The notes: generated by a model from the letters alone, not told the origin. 64,000 nucleotides of DNA from Chelatococcus caeni (GCF_014196925.1 NZ_JACIEN010000001.1:930001-994000), one strand, 5' to 3'. Positions 43,907-53,943 are shown, numbered from the stretch's first letter. Numbers and translations: made by a program.

Positions 43907-44458
43907 TCAGCGGGTCTCGCTCAGCCGCCGCAGCAGCCGCTCGACATGGATGGTGCGCTCGGCCACCTCCCTGAGCTCGCAGCCCGCCTCGAAGACCGCC
44001 GCGCGCGGTGAGGCGGGGAACGCCTGCGAGATGAAGCTGCAGTTGAGGTCCGCATAGCTCTCCCAGGCCTGCTGCACGGCCGTGAAATGGGTGCGTGCCG
44101 CCCCGTCGAGCTTGCCGTCGAGGGCGGCGATCGCGCTCGTCATGCGCTCGCGCCAGACGGCGACCTCACGGCGTGAGCAGGCGATCTCCGCCGCGCGGCG
44201 ATCGCCCTCGTCGCGCCGCGCGCAGACGAGCGCGATGGAGCCGATGCAGGCCGACGGGGCGCGGCCGCTCTCGCCGAGGCACTGGGCCATCGCGTCACGA
44301 TCGGCGGCGATGACCTCACCGGCGCTTTTCAGCTCCGTCGCAGCCGCGGGGGCGGGAAGTCCCACCGCGGCGAGCGCGAGAAGGCCGGCAACCGCCGCGG
44401 CGGTGCGTCGGCCAGATCTCGGCATGGGAGGCTGCGGCATCGAATCCCGTTCCTGCAT
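43907..44458 (-). CDS. Periplasmic LprI-like (DUF1311) protein
   Basis: A signal peptide ('TAAAVAGLLALAAVGLPAPA') leads to a 140-residue domain with four or more cysteines ('MAQCLGESGRAPSACIGS', 'LVCARRDEGDR', 'IACSRREVAVW', 'YADLNCSF'), the pattern of DUF1311/LprI N-terminal domains. LprI in mycobacteria inhibits lysozyme; other members have no known function. The starts 44458 and 44440 are both possible. The role here is inferred from fold only. Confidence 0.78.
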   Translation of the reverse strand: MQERDSMPQPPMPRSGRRTAAAVAGLLALAAVGLPAPAAATELKSAGEVIAADRDAMAQCLGESGRAPSACIGSIALVCARRDEGDRRAAEIACSRREVAVWRERMTSAIAALDGKLDGAARTHFTAVQQAWESYADLNCSFISQAFPASPRAAVFEAGCELREVAERTIHVERLLRRLSETR

Positions 44459-44574
44459 GGTGGGATCATGGCGTCAGGCTGCAGCCCCGCGTCAAGCGGC
44501 GATGCCTGCGCCGGACTGGCGAGAAGCCGCAGCGCCGGGCGAGAAGGATCTAGGCAACCGCCGCCGCTCGCGCC

Positions 44575-45411
44575 TCAGGCGGCCTTGTCCCAGGCGGGCG
44601 CCCAGGAGGGATCGATCATGCGCCCGTCGGGCCTGGCGAGGGCGCTGATGCGCGCCATCTCGTCCTCGTCGAGCGCAAAGTCGAAGATGTCGATGTTCTG
44701 CGCGATGCGCTCGCGGTTGGCGGATTTCGGGATGGCGACGACGCCCGGCTGCTGGACGTGCCAGCGCAGCACCACCTGGGCCGGCGTCTTGCCGTGCCGC
44801 TCGGCGATCTCGATGACCGCACGCTCGTCGAGCAGCTGGCCGCGGCCGAGCGGGCAATAGGCCGTGAAGGCGAGGCCGTGGCGACGGCAGGCGTCGAGGA
44901 CCTTCGACTGGTCGAGGTAGGGGTGATATTCGCACTGGTTGGCCACCAGCGGCTCGTCCGAGCGCGCCACCGCCTCGTCGAGGAGCGCGACGGGGAAGTT
45001 GGAGACGCCGATGTGGCGCGTGAGCCCGTCGCGCCTCGCCCGGCCGAGCGCCTTGATCGTCTCCTTCAGCGGGATGCTGGCGTTCGGCCAGTGGATGAGC
45101 AGCAGGTCGACCGCGTCGAGGCCGAGGCGCCTGAGGCTCGCTTCGGCCGAGCGCATCACGTTGCTCTCCGAGAGGTCCTCGTACCAGACCTTCGTCGTCA
45201 CGAAGAGCTTGTCGCGGGAGATGCCGGAGGCGCGGATGCCCTGGCCCACGGCCTCCTCGTTGCCGTAGCGGGCGGCGGTGTCGATGTGGCGGTAGCCCGC
45301 CTCGATCGCCCACTGGACGGCAGCGATGCAGGCGTCATTCGTTGCTTCCCAGGTGCCGAGCCCGAGAGCGGGAATGGCGGCGCCGTTGGCTTCGACGAGC
45401 GGAGCGGTCAT
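44575..45411 (-). CDS. Aldo/keto reductase
   Basis: An NADPH-dependent AKR of 278 residues. The catalytic tetrad is complete: Asp44 and Tyr49 in 'IDTAARYGNEEAVG', Lys74 in 'VTTKVWYEDL' and His107 in 'LLIHWPN'. The cofactor motif 'AIPKSANRERIAQN' is near the C-terminus. The pattern is close to 2,5-diketo-gluconate reductase (DkgA/B)-like enzymes, but the substrate cannot be fixed. It sits 54 bases downstream of an LpxO-like gene on the same strand. Confidence 0.92.
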   Translation of the reverse strand: MTAPLVEANGAAIPALGLGTWEATNDACIAAVQWAIEAGYRHIDTAARYGNEEAVGQGIRASGISRDKLFVTTKVWYEDLSESNVMRSAEASLRRLGLDAVDLLLIHWPNASIPLKETIKALGRARRDGLTRHIGVSNFPVALLDEAVARSDEPLVANQCEYHPYLDQSKVLDACRRHGLAFTAYCPLGRGQLLDERAVIEIAERHGKTPAQVVLRWHVQQPGVVAIPKSANRERIAQNIDIFDFALDEDEMARISALARPDGRMIDPSWAPAWDKAA

Positions 45412-45465
45412 GCGGGATACCTCGTTCGTTCGGACGTCGGTTGCGGGGCCGGCCGCGGGCGCGGC

Positions 45466-46302
45466 TCAGCCGGCGGCCTTGCTGTTGCGCAGCGCCTCGG
45501 CCTGAGCATAGAAGCGCTTTTCCCACTCTTTGTGATTGTCGAGCCCCTCGCGGATGAAGGGCGTGAAGACAGCGATGTTGAGCAGCAGCCAGTTGACGAG
45601 GTTCGCCGGGAAGCGCAGCGGCTTGACGAAGTCGACAAAGAGCACGACGCGCGTCTTGTCCGTGTGGTTCCAGGCCTCGTGGTTGTAGGCGTCGTCGAAG
45701 ACGAGCGCCTTGCCCTCTTCCCAGTGGCAGATCTGCTTGTCGACGCGGATGGCGAGCTTGTCGCGCGGCTCGGGCACGATGAGGCCGAGGTGCAGGCGCA
45801 GCACGCCGTTGTAGGGCCCGCGGTGCGCCGGCAGGTGCTTGCCGGGCTCGAAGATGGAGAACATCGCCGTCTTGAGGCCCGGGATCTTCTGCACGATGCG
45901 CCAGGTCTCGGGGCACTGCTTGATGTTCTGCTCCGACGTGAGGCCGTAGCCGGCGAGGAAGAAGGTCTTCCACCCCGTGTCCTTGCTGATGGTCTTCACG
46001 TCCGTCGAGATGTCCTGGAAAGACGGCAGGTCCGCCTGGCGCACCAGCACCTTCTCCAGTTCGGTGCGGATGAGGGGCCACTCGCGCTCGATCTCCGCCA
46101 CCCAGGGGAAGGTGGCATTGTCGTAGACGGGCGGGTTGCCGACCTTGGAATAGTTGAGGTTGAGCTTCTCGGCCCAGGCGACGATGCCCATGAGCACGCG
46201 CGTGACGAGGCTCGGCCGGTCCATGGGGGCGATGCCCTCGGTGCCGAAGGTCTGCGTCGCGCCGCCGGCCGTGGCCGTGGAGGTGTGGGCTTCCTGCTTC
46301 AA
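45466..46302 (-). CDS. Aspartyl/asparaginyl beta-hydroxylase family protein (LpxO-like)
   Basis: This Fe(II)/2-oxoglutarate-dependent dioxygenase has 278 residues. The metal-binding histidines lie in 'KHLPAHRGPYNGVLRLHLGL' and 'FDDAYNHEAWNHTDKTRVVL'. The order and spacing resemble LpxO, which hydroxylates the secondary acyl chain of lipid A. A hydrophobic C-terminal segment ('LVNWLLLNIAVFTPFI') could anchor it to the membrane. An LpxO role is inference; a peptide or other lipid substrate is possible. Confidence 0.85.
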   Translation of the reverse strand: MKQEAHTSTATAGGATQTFGTEGIAPMDRPSLVTRVLMGIVAWAEKLNLNYSKVGNPPVYDNATFPWVAEIEREWPLIRTELEKVLVRQADLPSFQDISTDVKTISKDTGWKTFFLAGYGLTSEQNIKQCPETWRIVQKIPGLKTAMFSIFEPGKHLPAHRGPYNGVLRLHLGLIVPEPRDKLAIRVDKQICHWEEGKALVFDDAYNHEAWNHTDKTRVVLFVDFVKPLRFPANLVNWLLLNIAVFTPFIREGLDNHKEWEKRFYAQAEALRNSKAAG

Positions 46303-46588
46303 AGTTCCTGCTCCCGGTCCTGGGTGCCCCGCGCCAATGGTCTTGCGGTTTCGACCGCGCTCAACCGTAGTTAGCTAATGACAGCCGCCGTTGGCCGCAA
46401 CGGCCCTGAATGCGATTCTACCGTCCGCTGCATGCAAAAGAAGCGGGGCCGACAGCAGATTGGAGCTGTTCGAAACAGCAACGAGCGCTCGCGCCCGCCG
46501 CTGCGACCGCGGGCAGTTCGATCGTCGGCGATGGCGATTTTATGACGGGAGAACTGCCGCGCTGATGCAGGCTGACGATCAGCCAATA

Positions 46589-46620
46589 CTTTGAAAGCGC
46601 TGTCTCTAGTTTGAAAGCGC
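46589..46620. repeat. Two direct copies of TTTGAAAGCGCT
   Basis: The 12-base sequence occurs at 46589-46600 and 46609-46620, exactly 20 bases (two helical turns) apart. The core AAGCGCTT is palindromic in the second copy, like LacI-family half sites. Confidence 0.5.
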
Positions 46621-46641
46621 TTGTGTTCCACTCTGCAAGGT

Positions 46642-46725
46642 CATGGCCGGGCTCGTCCCGGCCATCCACGTCTTTGACGTTGCTCTTTGTCTTAAAAGCG
46701 TGGATGCCCGCGACAGGCGCGGGCA
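46642..46725. repeat. Palindromic intergenic element with two hairpins
   Basis: ATGGCCGGG/CCCGGCCAT (46642-46664) and ATGCCCGCG/CGCGGGCAT (46703-46725) are two hairpins. They are linked by an outer inverted repeat ATCCACG/CGTGGAT (46663-46669 and 46698-46704). The layout is that of dispersed palindromic repeats common between genes in Hyphomicrobiales. Confidence 0.65.
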
Positions 46726-46793
46726 TGACGCGGGGAGCCGCCGCACGTCATGGCCGATTGCAGCGCGGCGGTTGTGATTCGCGCCCGCCGCCG

Positions 46794-47966
<1,173 letters not shown>

Positions 47967-48146
47967 GGCGGCCTCCTCCTCTGATCTTGGTCCCTCTTAT
48001 ACGCGCATGGGCGGAAGCCTGTCAGCGCACTGGGCCGTGCGCCGATGCCAAGCCGGCGCCTCGGCCTCGCGCACACCCATTAGCCCGTCATTAAGCGGGC
48101 GCTGCTAGCGTCCAGCCATCTTTATGTCGAAAGCCCCGGAGCGCCC

Positions 48147-49523
48147 TTGCAACCGTCCCCGCAGCATCTCGAGCCGAAGGCTCCCGCGGGATGGCGCCGC
48201 GTGGCACAAAGGCTCGCCTCGCGCCAGGTGCTGTCGGCGGCGACCACGCTCGCCATTCGCGTCGCCTCGGCGGGTATCGGCTACGTGGTGCAGTTCGCGC
48301 TGGCGCGGGCCCTCGGCGCGTCGGAATACGGCATCTTCGCCCTCGCGTGGCTGTGGGTGACGATCGGCGGTTTCGCCGGCTGCTTCGGCTTCAGCCAGAC
48401 GGTGGTGCGCTTCCTGCCGCGCTATCGGCAGAAGGGCGACATGGCCCTGCACGACGCCTTCCTCACCGTCGGGCGGCGGGTCGTCGCCCTCGTCTCCGGC
48501 GTTCTCGCCCTTGTCGGCGCCGCCGTGACGCTTCTTGCCGGCGGCTGGGCCGGCGGGGTTGCGCCCTTCCTCATCGCGGCCGCCTGCGTGCCCGTCTTCG
48601 CCTATGCCGACCTGCTCGAGGGCACGGCACGCTCGCGCGGCTGGCTCGGCCTCGCCTTCATCCCGCCCTACATCCTGCGGCAGCTCCTCGTGCTCGGCCT
48701 GGTCGCCGGTGCCTACGGCCTCGGCTGGCCGGGCACGGCCGTCACGGCGATGGCCGCCACTTTCGTCGCGCTCGTCATCGCGGCGGCCGTCCAGCACGTC
48801 CTCCTCACGCGCCGGCTGCCCAAGGCGGACGTGCCGAAGAAGAACCTGCGCCGCGTGCTGCCGCTGTGGCTGCGCTCGGGTGGGCTCCTCTTTCTCGCCG
48901 ACGGCGCGCGGCTCCTGCGCACCTATGGCGACACCATCGTGCTCAGCGCCTTCCTGCCGCCGGCGGCGGTCGGCATCTACTTCGCCGCGACCCGTGTCGC
49001 CTCGGTGCTGGGCTTCGTCGAATATTCCGTCAGCGCCGCGATGGGCTACCGCTTCGCCACCATGGCGGCGAGCGGCGACCGGCATGCCCTCGCGCGCCGC
49101 GCGGTCCATGCGGCCGTCGTCACGCTGGTGCCGGTGCTCGTCGGCGGCCTCGTGCTGTGGCTCATCGGCGGCTTCGTCCTCGGCCTGTTCGGCGAGGCCT
49201 TCGTGGCCGGCACGGCGGTGCTGCCGCTGCTCATCGCCGCGCAGGTGCTCCGCGCCGCGGTCGGGCCGGCCGACGACCTGCTCAACGTGCTCGGGCGCGA
49301 GCGCTGGACCTTCATCGGCCAGCTCGCCGGGCTCGTCGTCAATGTCGCGACGGGGCTCGCCCTGGTGCCGGTCCTCGGCATCGTGGGGGCGGGGCTCGCC
49401 TCCCTCGCCGCCATGGCGGCGACGACGGCCATCCTCGGCATCGGCGCGTGGCTCCTTCTCGGCGGTCACCTGCGCGGCGGGACGGCATCGGGCGGCCGTA
49501 TCGGGCCGGGGGGGCAAGCGTGA
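48147..49523 (+). CDS. Polysaccharide flippase (Wzx/MATE-like membrane protein)
   Basis: The 458-residue protein has 12-14 hydrophobic segments and the polysaccharide-synthesis family pattern ('ASAGIGYVVQFALARALGAS', 'EYGIFALAWLWVTIGG', 'QTVVRFLPRYRQKGD'). Wzx proteins flip lipid-linked sugar repeats across the inner membrane. The start is a TTG at 48147, the first in-frame start near the domain. A CelD-type acetyltransferase follows, so this is a second polysaccharide mini-cluster 17 kb from the main exopolysaccharide locus, which lacks a flippase. Confidence 0.85.
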   Translation: MQPSPQHLEPKAPAGWRRVAQRLASRQVLSAATTLAIRVASAGIGYVVQFALARALGASEYGIFALAWLWVTIGGFAGCFGFSQTVVRFLPRYRQKGDMALHDAFLTVGRRVVALVSGVLALVGAAVTLLAGGWAGGVAPFLIAAACVPVFAYADLLEGTARSRGWLGLAFIPPYILRQLLVLGLVAGAYGLGWPGTAVTAMAATFVALVIAAAVQHVLLTRRLPKADVPKKNLRRVLPLWLRSGGLLFLADGARLLRTYGDTIVLSAFLPPAAVGIYFAATRVASVLGFVEYSVSAAMGYRFATMAASGDRHALARRAVHAAVVTLVPVLVGGLVLWLIGGFVLGLFGEAFVAGTAVLPLLIAAQVLRAAVGPADDLLNVLGRERWTFIGQLAGLVVNVATGLALVPVLGIVGAGLASLAAMAATTAILGIGAWLLLGGHLRGGTASGGRIGPGGQA

Positions 49524-49567
49524 TCGGGGGATCGGGACTGAGGAGCATGCCGGGTTCGGGGGAGGGA

Positions 49568-50752
49568 ATGATGAGAGTCGCATTTCACGGAAGCACGCAT
49601 CCGCCCAATGCCACCTACCGATGCGTCATGACGACGGTGGCGGACCTGCTGCCGCACCGCGAAGCCTGGGAGAGGCTGGCGAAGTCGGCGGTCGAGCCCA
49701 ATCCGTTCTATGAGCCGGACGCCTTGCTGGCGGCCGCCCGCTATGTCGAGGGGGGCACGCTCTGGGTCGTCGCCATCTGGCGCGACGGGAGGGAAGGGGG
49801 CGAACTCGCCGGGCTGTTCCCGCTGCAGTTCGGCGCCCTGAGGCAGGGCGTCCTCTGGCCGCTGCCGAGCCTCTACGTCAACCACATGTTCTCCGCCACC
49901 AGCGCGCCCCTGATCTCCGAAAGCGATCCGGAAGGCGTGTGGGAAGCCTTCCTCGGTGATCTCGGCAACCTCTGCCGGGGCGGCGCGGTCCTCAAGTGCC
50001 CCCGCCTGCCGCGCGGGCGCGGCGCGTCGATCGCGCTCGAGAACGTCATGGCCAGGCAGGGCCTCAGCCACGCATGGCTGTACGGATACACGCGGCCGGC
50101 CGTCGAGAGCGACCTCTCCTACGACGCCTATGCCGCGCGCTATTCGCCCAAGCGCCGGCGCAACCTGCGCCGCGCCGAGCAGCTTCTGGCATCCCAGGGG
50201 GAGGTGACCTTCCACAGCGTCCGGGGGCCGGGGCCCGAGGCGGCGCGCGCCTATGCGGATTTCCTCGCCCTCGAGGCGGCCGGCTGGAAGGGGGCCGCAG
50301 GCACCGCCCTCGCCAAGAGCGAGGCCACCCAGGGTTTCGGCGAGCACCTGTTCGGGCCGCAGCGCGTGGCCGATGGCGTCGCCTTCGACGTGCTGGCCGT
50401 CGCCGGCCGGGCCGTGGCGATCAACGTCAATCTCGTGCGTGGCGGCGTCGTCTATGCGGCCAAGAGCGCCTATGACGAGAGCCTGTCGCAGGCGAGCCCG
50501 GGCACGCTGCTCGATCTTCACCTCCTGCGCCGCACGCTGGACGAGAAGGCTTACGCGCGGCTCGATTCCTGCGCCCAGCCCAACCATCCGCTCGCCGCCT
50601 ACTGGCTGGAGGAGCAGGAGGTCGGTGCCGTATTCCTCGCCACGACGGCGAGCACGCCGCGCTGGTATTTCGACATGATGCTCCTCACCGTGCGCCAGAC
50701 ACGGCGCCTGCGCGAGCAGGCGAAGGAGCTGATCGAGCGCTTCTGGCAGTAG
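49568..50752 (+). CDS. CelD/BcsL-type GNAT acetyltransferase (second copy)
   Basis: A 394-residue protein with the CelD layout: an N-terminal domain with 'LPHREAWERLAKSAVEPNPFYEP' and a GNAT core with 'YSPKRRRNLRRAEQLLASQG' and 'VAINVNLVRGGVVYAAKSAY'. It resembles the protein at 29096-30283 in architecture but not in detail. ATG 49568 or 49571 follows GGGGGAGGG; ATG 49547 is also in frame. It starts 45 bases after the flippase gene and is probably cotranscribed. Likely role: acylation of a polysaccharide precursor (inferred). Confidence 0.82.
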   Translation: MMRVAFHGSTHPPNATYRCVMTTVADLLPHREAWERLAKSAVEPNPFYEPDALLAAARYVEGGTLWVVAIWRDGREGGELAGLFPLQFGALRQGVLWPLPSLYVNHMFSATSAPLISESDPEGVWEAFLGDLGNLCRGGAVLKCPRLPRGRGASIALENVMARQGLSHAWLYGYTRPAVESDLSYDAYAARYSPKRRRNLRRAEQLLASQGEVTFHSVRGPGPEAARAYADFLALEAAGWKGAAGTALAKSEATQGFGEHLFGPQRVADGVAFDVLAVAGRAVAINVNLVRGGVVYAAKSAYDESLSQASPGTLLDLHLLRRTLDEKAYARLDSCAQPNHPLAAYWLEEQEVGAVFLATTASTPRWYFDMMLLTVRQTRRLREQAKELIERFWQ

Positions 50753-50804
50753 GCGACGGAAGGCGGGCCGGCGCGCCGGCCCGCGAGCGCCCGCCGGCCG
50801 GTCC

Positions 50805-51587
50805 TCAGAGCTCGCCCGCCTTGAACTTTTCCCACATGTCCGCCGTGCCGTAGAAGGCGTTGCGGTCGACGTCGCCCGTCACGCCCGGTACGCGGCCCGT
50901 GGTGGTGAACTGCCAGAAGCTCCAGCGCCGGCCGTTGTAGCGTTCCTCCGGCTCGGCGGCGACGGAGCGCAGCCAGAAGTGATAGCCCGGCAGCTCGTTC
51001 TCCAGCACCTCCTGGTGGAAGGTGATGTCGGTGTAGATGATGGGCCGCTTGCCCGTATGCGCCTCGAGCTCGGCCAGCATCAGCCGGATCTTTTCGAGCG
51101 CCACCTCGCGCGGCACCTTCTGCGGGCAGGTCTTGGAATGGCCGTTCCACTCGACGTCGAGGACGGGCGGCAGCGCGTCGGGGTCGTTCGGGATGTGTTG
51201 GCGGAACCACTGCGCCTGCTCGTGCGCCGGGCGGCACCAGTAGACGAAGTGATAGGCGCCGCGGGGGATGCCGGCCGCACGCGCTCCCGCCCAGTTCTTG
51301 TAGAAGCTCGGGTCGATGTGGTCGCCGCCCTCGGTCGCCTTGATGAAGACGAACTGGGTGCCGGCGCGCCGCACGGCCGCCCAGTCGATCTCGCCCTGCC
51401 AGCGCGACACGTCGATGCCCTGGATCGGGTAGCGGTGCGCCTTGGCAACGCCGGGATGCGGCTTGCGATCGCCCTTGTCGGGATAGAACGTGTCGATGGA
51501 GGAGCAGGCGACGAGGGCGAGGGCGGTGAGGGAGGTGACGGCGAGGCGGCGGAGCATCGGGCGGCGGGCGCTCATTGGAAGGGACAT
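50805..51587 (-). CDS. Glycoside hydrolase family 25 muramidase lipoprotein
   Basis: A lipoprotein signal with lipobox 'LVACSS' precedes a GH25 (Lyz1/Chalaropsis-type) domain. It has the opening 'IQGIDVSRWQGEIDWAAVRR', 'FVFIKATEGGDHIDPSFYKN' and the catalytic Asp-x-Glu in 'PPVLDVEWNGH'. The enzyme cleaves the N-acetylmuramyl backbone of peptidoglycan in the periplasm or outside the cell. It has 260 residues. GH25 enzymes are frequent in phages but also in bacterial envelopes; the lipoprotein signal favours a cellular role here. Confidence 0.9.
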   Translation of the reverse strand: MSLPMSARRPMLRRLAVTSLTALALVACSSIDTFYPDKGDRKPHPGVAKAHRYPIQGIDVSRWQGEIDWAAVRRAGTQFVFIKATEGGDHIDPSFYKNWAGARAAGIPRGAYHFVYWCRPAHEQAQWFRQHIPNDPDALPPVLDVEWNGHSKTCPQKVPREVALEKIRLMLAELEAHTGKRPIIYTDITFHQEVLENELPGYHFWLRSVAAEPEERYNGRRWSFWQFTTTGRVPGVTGDVDRNAFYGTADMWEKFKAGEL

Positions 51588-51623
51588 GCCGCGACGATTC
51601 GTTTCAATAGATTGACGAACCCT

Positions 51624-53027
51624 TTACGACAGCCCGAACCACAGGGTGGCGATCCCCAAAAAGGCGAAGAACCCGATCACGTCCGTCGTCGTCGTCACGA
51701 AGGGGCCTGACGATACGGCGGGGTCGACCCCGAGCCGGTTCAGGGTCAGCGGGATGAGGATGCCGCCCAGCGCCGCCACCGACAAGACGGTGAGGATGGC
51801 GAGGCCGATGACGAAGCCGAGGTCGCGGATGCCGAACCACATCACCGCCACCGTGCCGAGGATGATGGCGAAGCCGACGCCGTTGCAGATGCCGACCGCG
51901 ACCTCGCGGCGGATGATGCGCCAGGTGTTGGAGCGGCGTAGCTCCTGCGTCGCGAGCGCGCGCACCGTCACCGTCATCGTCTGCGTGCCGGCATTGCCGC
52001 CGATGGAGGCGACGATCGGCATGAGGACGGCGAGCACAACCATCTGCTGGATCGAGGCCTCGAACAGGTGGATGACATTGGCCGCCACGATGGCCGTGAT
52101 GAGATTGGCGAAGAGCCACGGAAAGCGGCTGCGCACCGTGTACCAGATGGTATCCGACAGCTCCTCGTCGCCCTTGACGCCACCGAGCGCCTTGAGGTCC
52201 TCGTCCGCCTCCTCCTCGATGACGTCGACGATATCGTCGATCATCATCACGCCGACGAGGCGCTTGGCCTCGTCGACGACGGCGCAGGAGACGAGGTTGT
52301 AGCGCTGGAACAGCCGCGCCGCCTTCTCCTGGTCGTCGGTCGCCTCGATGAGGTGCTGGTCCTCGTTCATGACGTCGCTGATCTTCACCGGCCGCTTGGT
52401 GCGCAGAAGGCGGTCGAGCGGCACCGTGCCGATCAGCTGGTAGGAAGGGTCGACGACGAAGATCTCGTAGAAGGTGTCGGGCAGGTCCTCGGTGTCGCGC
52501 ATGTAGTCGATGGTCTGCCCCACCGTCCAGAACGGCGGCACGGCGATGAACTCCGTCTGCATGCGCCGCCCGGCCGAATCCTCCGGATAGTCCAGCGAGC
52601 GCTGCAGCGCCACGCGCTCGGGCGGCGGCAGTTGCCCGAGCACCTCGGCCTTGTCGGCCTCGTCGAGGTCCTCGAGAATGTAGACGGCATCGTCGACGTC
52701 GAGCTCGCGCACGCCCTCGGCGATGTTGGCGTTCGGGATGCTCTCGAGCAGCTCCTCGCGGATCGCGTCGTCGACCTCGGTGAGGGCCGCGAAGTCGAAG
52801 TCGCTGCCGAGCAGCGCGACGAGCCGCGGGCGGTCGTCATAGTCGAGCGCCTCGATGAGGGCGCCGAGATCGGCCTCGTGGAGCGGGGCGGCGAGGCGGC
52901 GCAGATCTTCGGCATCGCCGTCGGCAATGGCCTCGGAGACGCTTCCCAGGAAGCTCGGATTGACGTTGCCTTCCTCGTCCCGGAACGCGAGCGCCTCGGG
53001 CGCCGTCTCGTGCTCGACGTTCACCAT
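51624..53027 (-). CDS. mgtE: Magnesium transporter MgtE
   Basis: MgtE is a gated Mg2+ channel of the inner membrane. The cytosolic N domain ('LHEADLGALIEALDYDDRPRLVALLG'), paired CBS domains ('IFVVDPSYQLIGTVPLDRLL', 'AVVDEAKRLVGVMMIDDIVDVI') and five C-terminal membrane helices are all visible. The pore region contains 'VLAVLMPIVASIGGNAGTQTMT'. At 467 residues it is full length. Magnesium bound to the CBS domains closes the channel in characterised homologues. It lies 36 bases upstream of the muramidase gene. Confidence 0.96.
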   Translation of the reverse strand: MVNVEHETAPEALAFRDEEGNVNPSFLGSVSEAIADGDAEDLRRLAAPLHEADLGALIEALDYDDRPRLVALLGSDFDFAALTEVDDAIREELLESIPNANIAEGVRELDVDDAVYILEDLDEADKAEVLGQLPPPERVALQRSLDYPEDSAGRRMQTEFIAVPPFWTVGQTIDYMRDTEDLPDTFYEIFVVDPSYQLIGTVPLDRLLRTKRPVKISDVMNEDQHLIEATDDQEKAARLFQRYNLVSCAVVDEAKRLVGVMMIDDIVDVIEEEADEDLKALGGVKGDEELSDTIWYTVRSRFPWLFANLITAIVAANVIHLFEASIQQMVVLAVLMPIVASIGGNAGTQTMTVTVRALATQELRRSNTWRIIRREVAVGICNGVGFAIILGTVAVMWFGIRDLGFVIGLAILTVLSVAALGGILIPLTLNRLGVDPAVSSGPFVTTTTDVIGFFAFLGIATLWFGLS

Positions 53028-53160
53028 GCTGATCCGCCCGCTGGTGTGAGGTTCGACGCCCTTCTAGGTGCGGTCCCTGCGGAAGACAACCGCCCACACG
53101 CGGCTTTGTTGCACGATCGAGGCCCTGTGGCCCGGCTGCCTCACGGGCGAAGGCGGCGTC

Positions 53161-53704
53161 TCACAGGCCGAGCTGCGGCCCGCGCGGCGCCGTGCCGCCG
53201 ACGACGAGCACCCAATAGTCGCGCCCGCCCGCCCGGGCACGGGCGAAGCCGATGTTAGTCGCGCCCGCCCGCCCGGGCACGGGCGAAGCCGATGTGGGAG
53301 GCGGGGTTCTGCAGCATGTTCCGGCGGTGCTCCGGCGAGCGGCGCCAGTCCTCCATCGCTTCCTCGAGGGAGCGCTGTCCCATGGCGATGTTCTCCGCCC
53401 CGTGCGTGAAACGCCGCCCGGTCCCGTCCATGCGGCTCCAGAACGAGCCGGCGGCCTCGTGCGAGAGCACATCCTTCTCGGCCATGGCGCGGGCCTGCTG
53501 CCGCGCCGCCGCATTGAGCGCCTCGTCCGGCGTCACCGGCCCGAGGCCGCTCGCGGCACGAAAGCGCGAAACCGCGCCCGCTGCCGCCGGGGCGGCCTCC
53601 GAGGAAACGGTTTCGACGCTCTGGCGCTTGGAGGCGGCCATGGTGCAGGCACTGAGCGCGAGGGCGAGCGAAACGAGCAGGGCAGGGATCTTCATGAAGG
53701 TCAT
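53161..53704 (-). pseudogene. CAP/SCP-domain lipoprotein, frameshifted by a 40-bp tandem duplication
   Basis: The gene starts at 53704 with a lipoprotein signal (lipobox 'LALSAC') and encodes a CAP-superfamily domain ('FRAASGLGPVTPDEALNAAA', 'HGAENIAMGQRSLEEAMEDW', 'HRRNMLQNPASHIGFARARA'). A perfect 40-bp duplication at 53216-53295 shifts the frame and creates a TAA just after 'GGRD', ending the protein at 53255. Beyond the duplicate, the original frame continues as 'GGRDYWVLVVGGTAPRGPQL' to a stop at 53161. The lost part is the last beta strand of the CAP fold. Deleting one copy restores a 167-residue protein. The truncated form (149 residues) may still be made. Confidence 0.82.
53216..53295. 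repeat. Perfect 2 x 40-bp tandem duplication
   Basis: The 40 bases 53216-53255 are repeated identically at 53256-53295, without any mismatch. Each unit contains the GC-rich run CGCCCGCCCGCCCGGGCACG. Because 40 is not a multiple of three, the duplication shifts the reading frame of the CAP-domain gene. Confidence 0.97.
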
Positions 53705-53943
53705 CGGCAGGGTGGGGAGGGAGGAGAGCCCCGATCCATGTCCGACGTTGCCGGCCTCTTTGTGGCAAGGCTCGGCGAAAACGCGGGCCTGCGGGAAGCC
53801 GTCGGCTCACCGATGAACGGCAGGGGAGAAAAATGTGGTGGCCGGCTGCACGGGCGTTGGCCGGCCAGTCCTCCGACTGGAGCTCAAAATTCTCAGGTGA
53901 TTGAAAAATGATCGGCGACTTGTGATCGGTTGTCCGCGGCTGG

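Larger units (their letters stand above)
46303..46793. other. Intergenic stretch with repeats
   Basis: Nearly 500 bases without a convincing gene. It contains two TTTGAAAGCGCT copies 20 bases apart (46589-46620) and a two-hairpin palindromic element (46642-46725). The left part (46380-46580) shows nothing recognisable. Confidence 0.55.

Noticed and set aside
50805-51587. GH25 muramidase as a prophage endolysin
   Set aside because: It has a lipoprotein signal and lies in a normal chromosomal context with mgtE. No holin or phage structural genes are adjacent.
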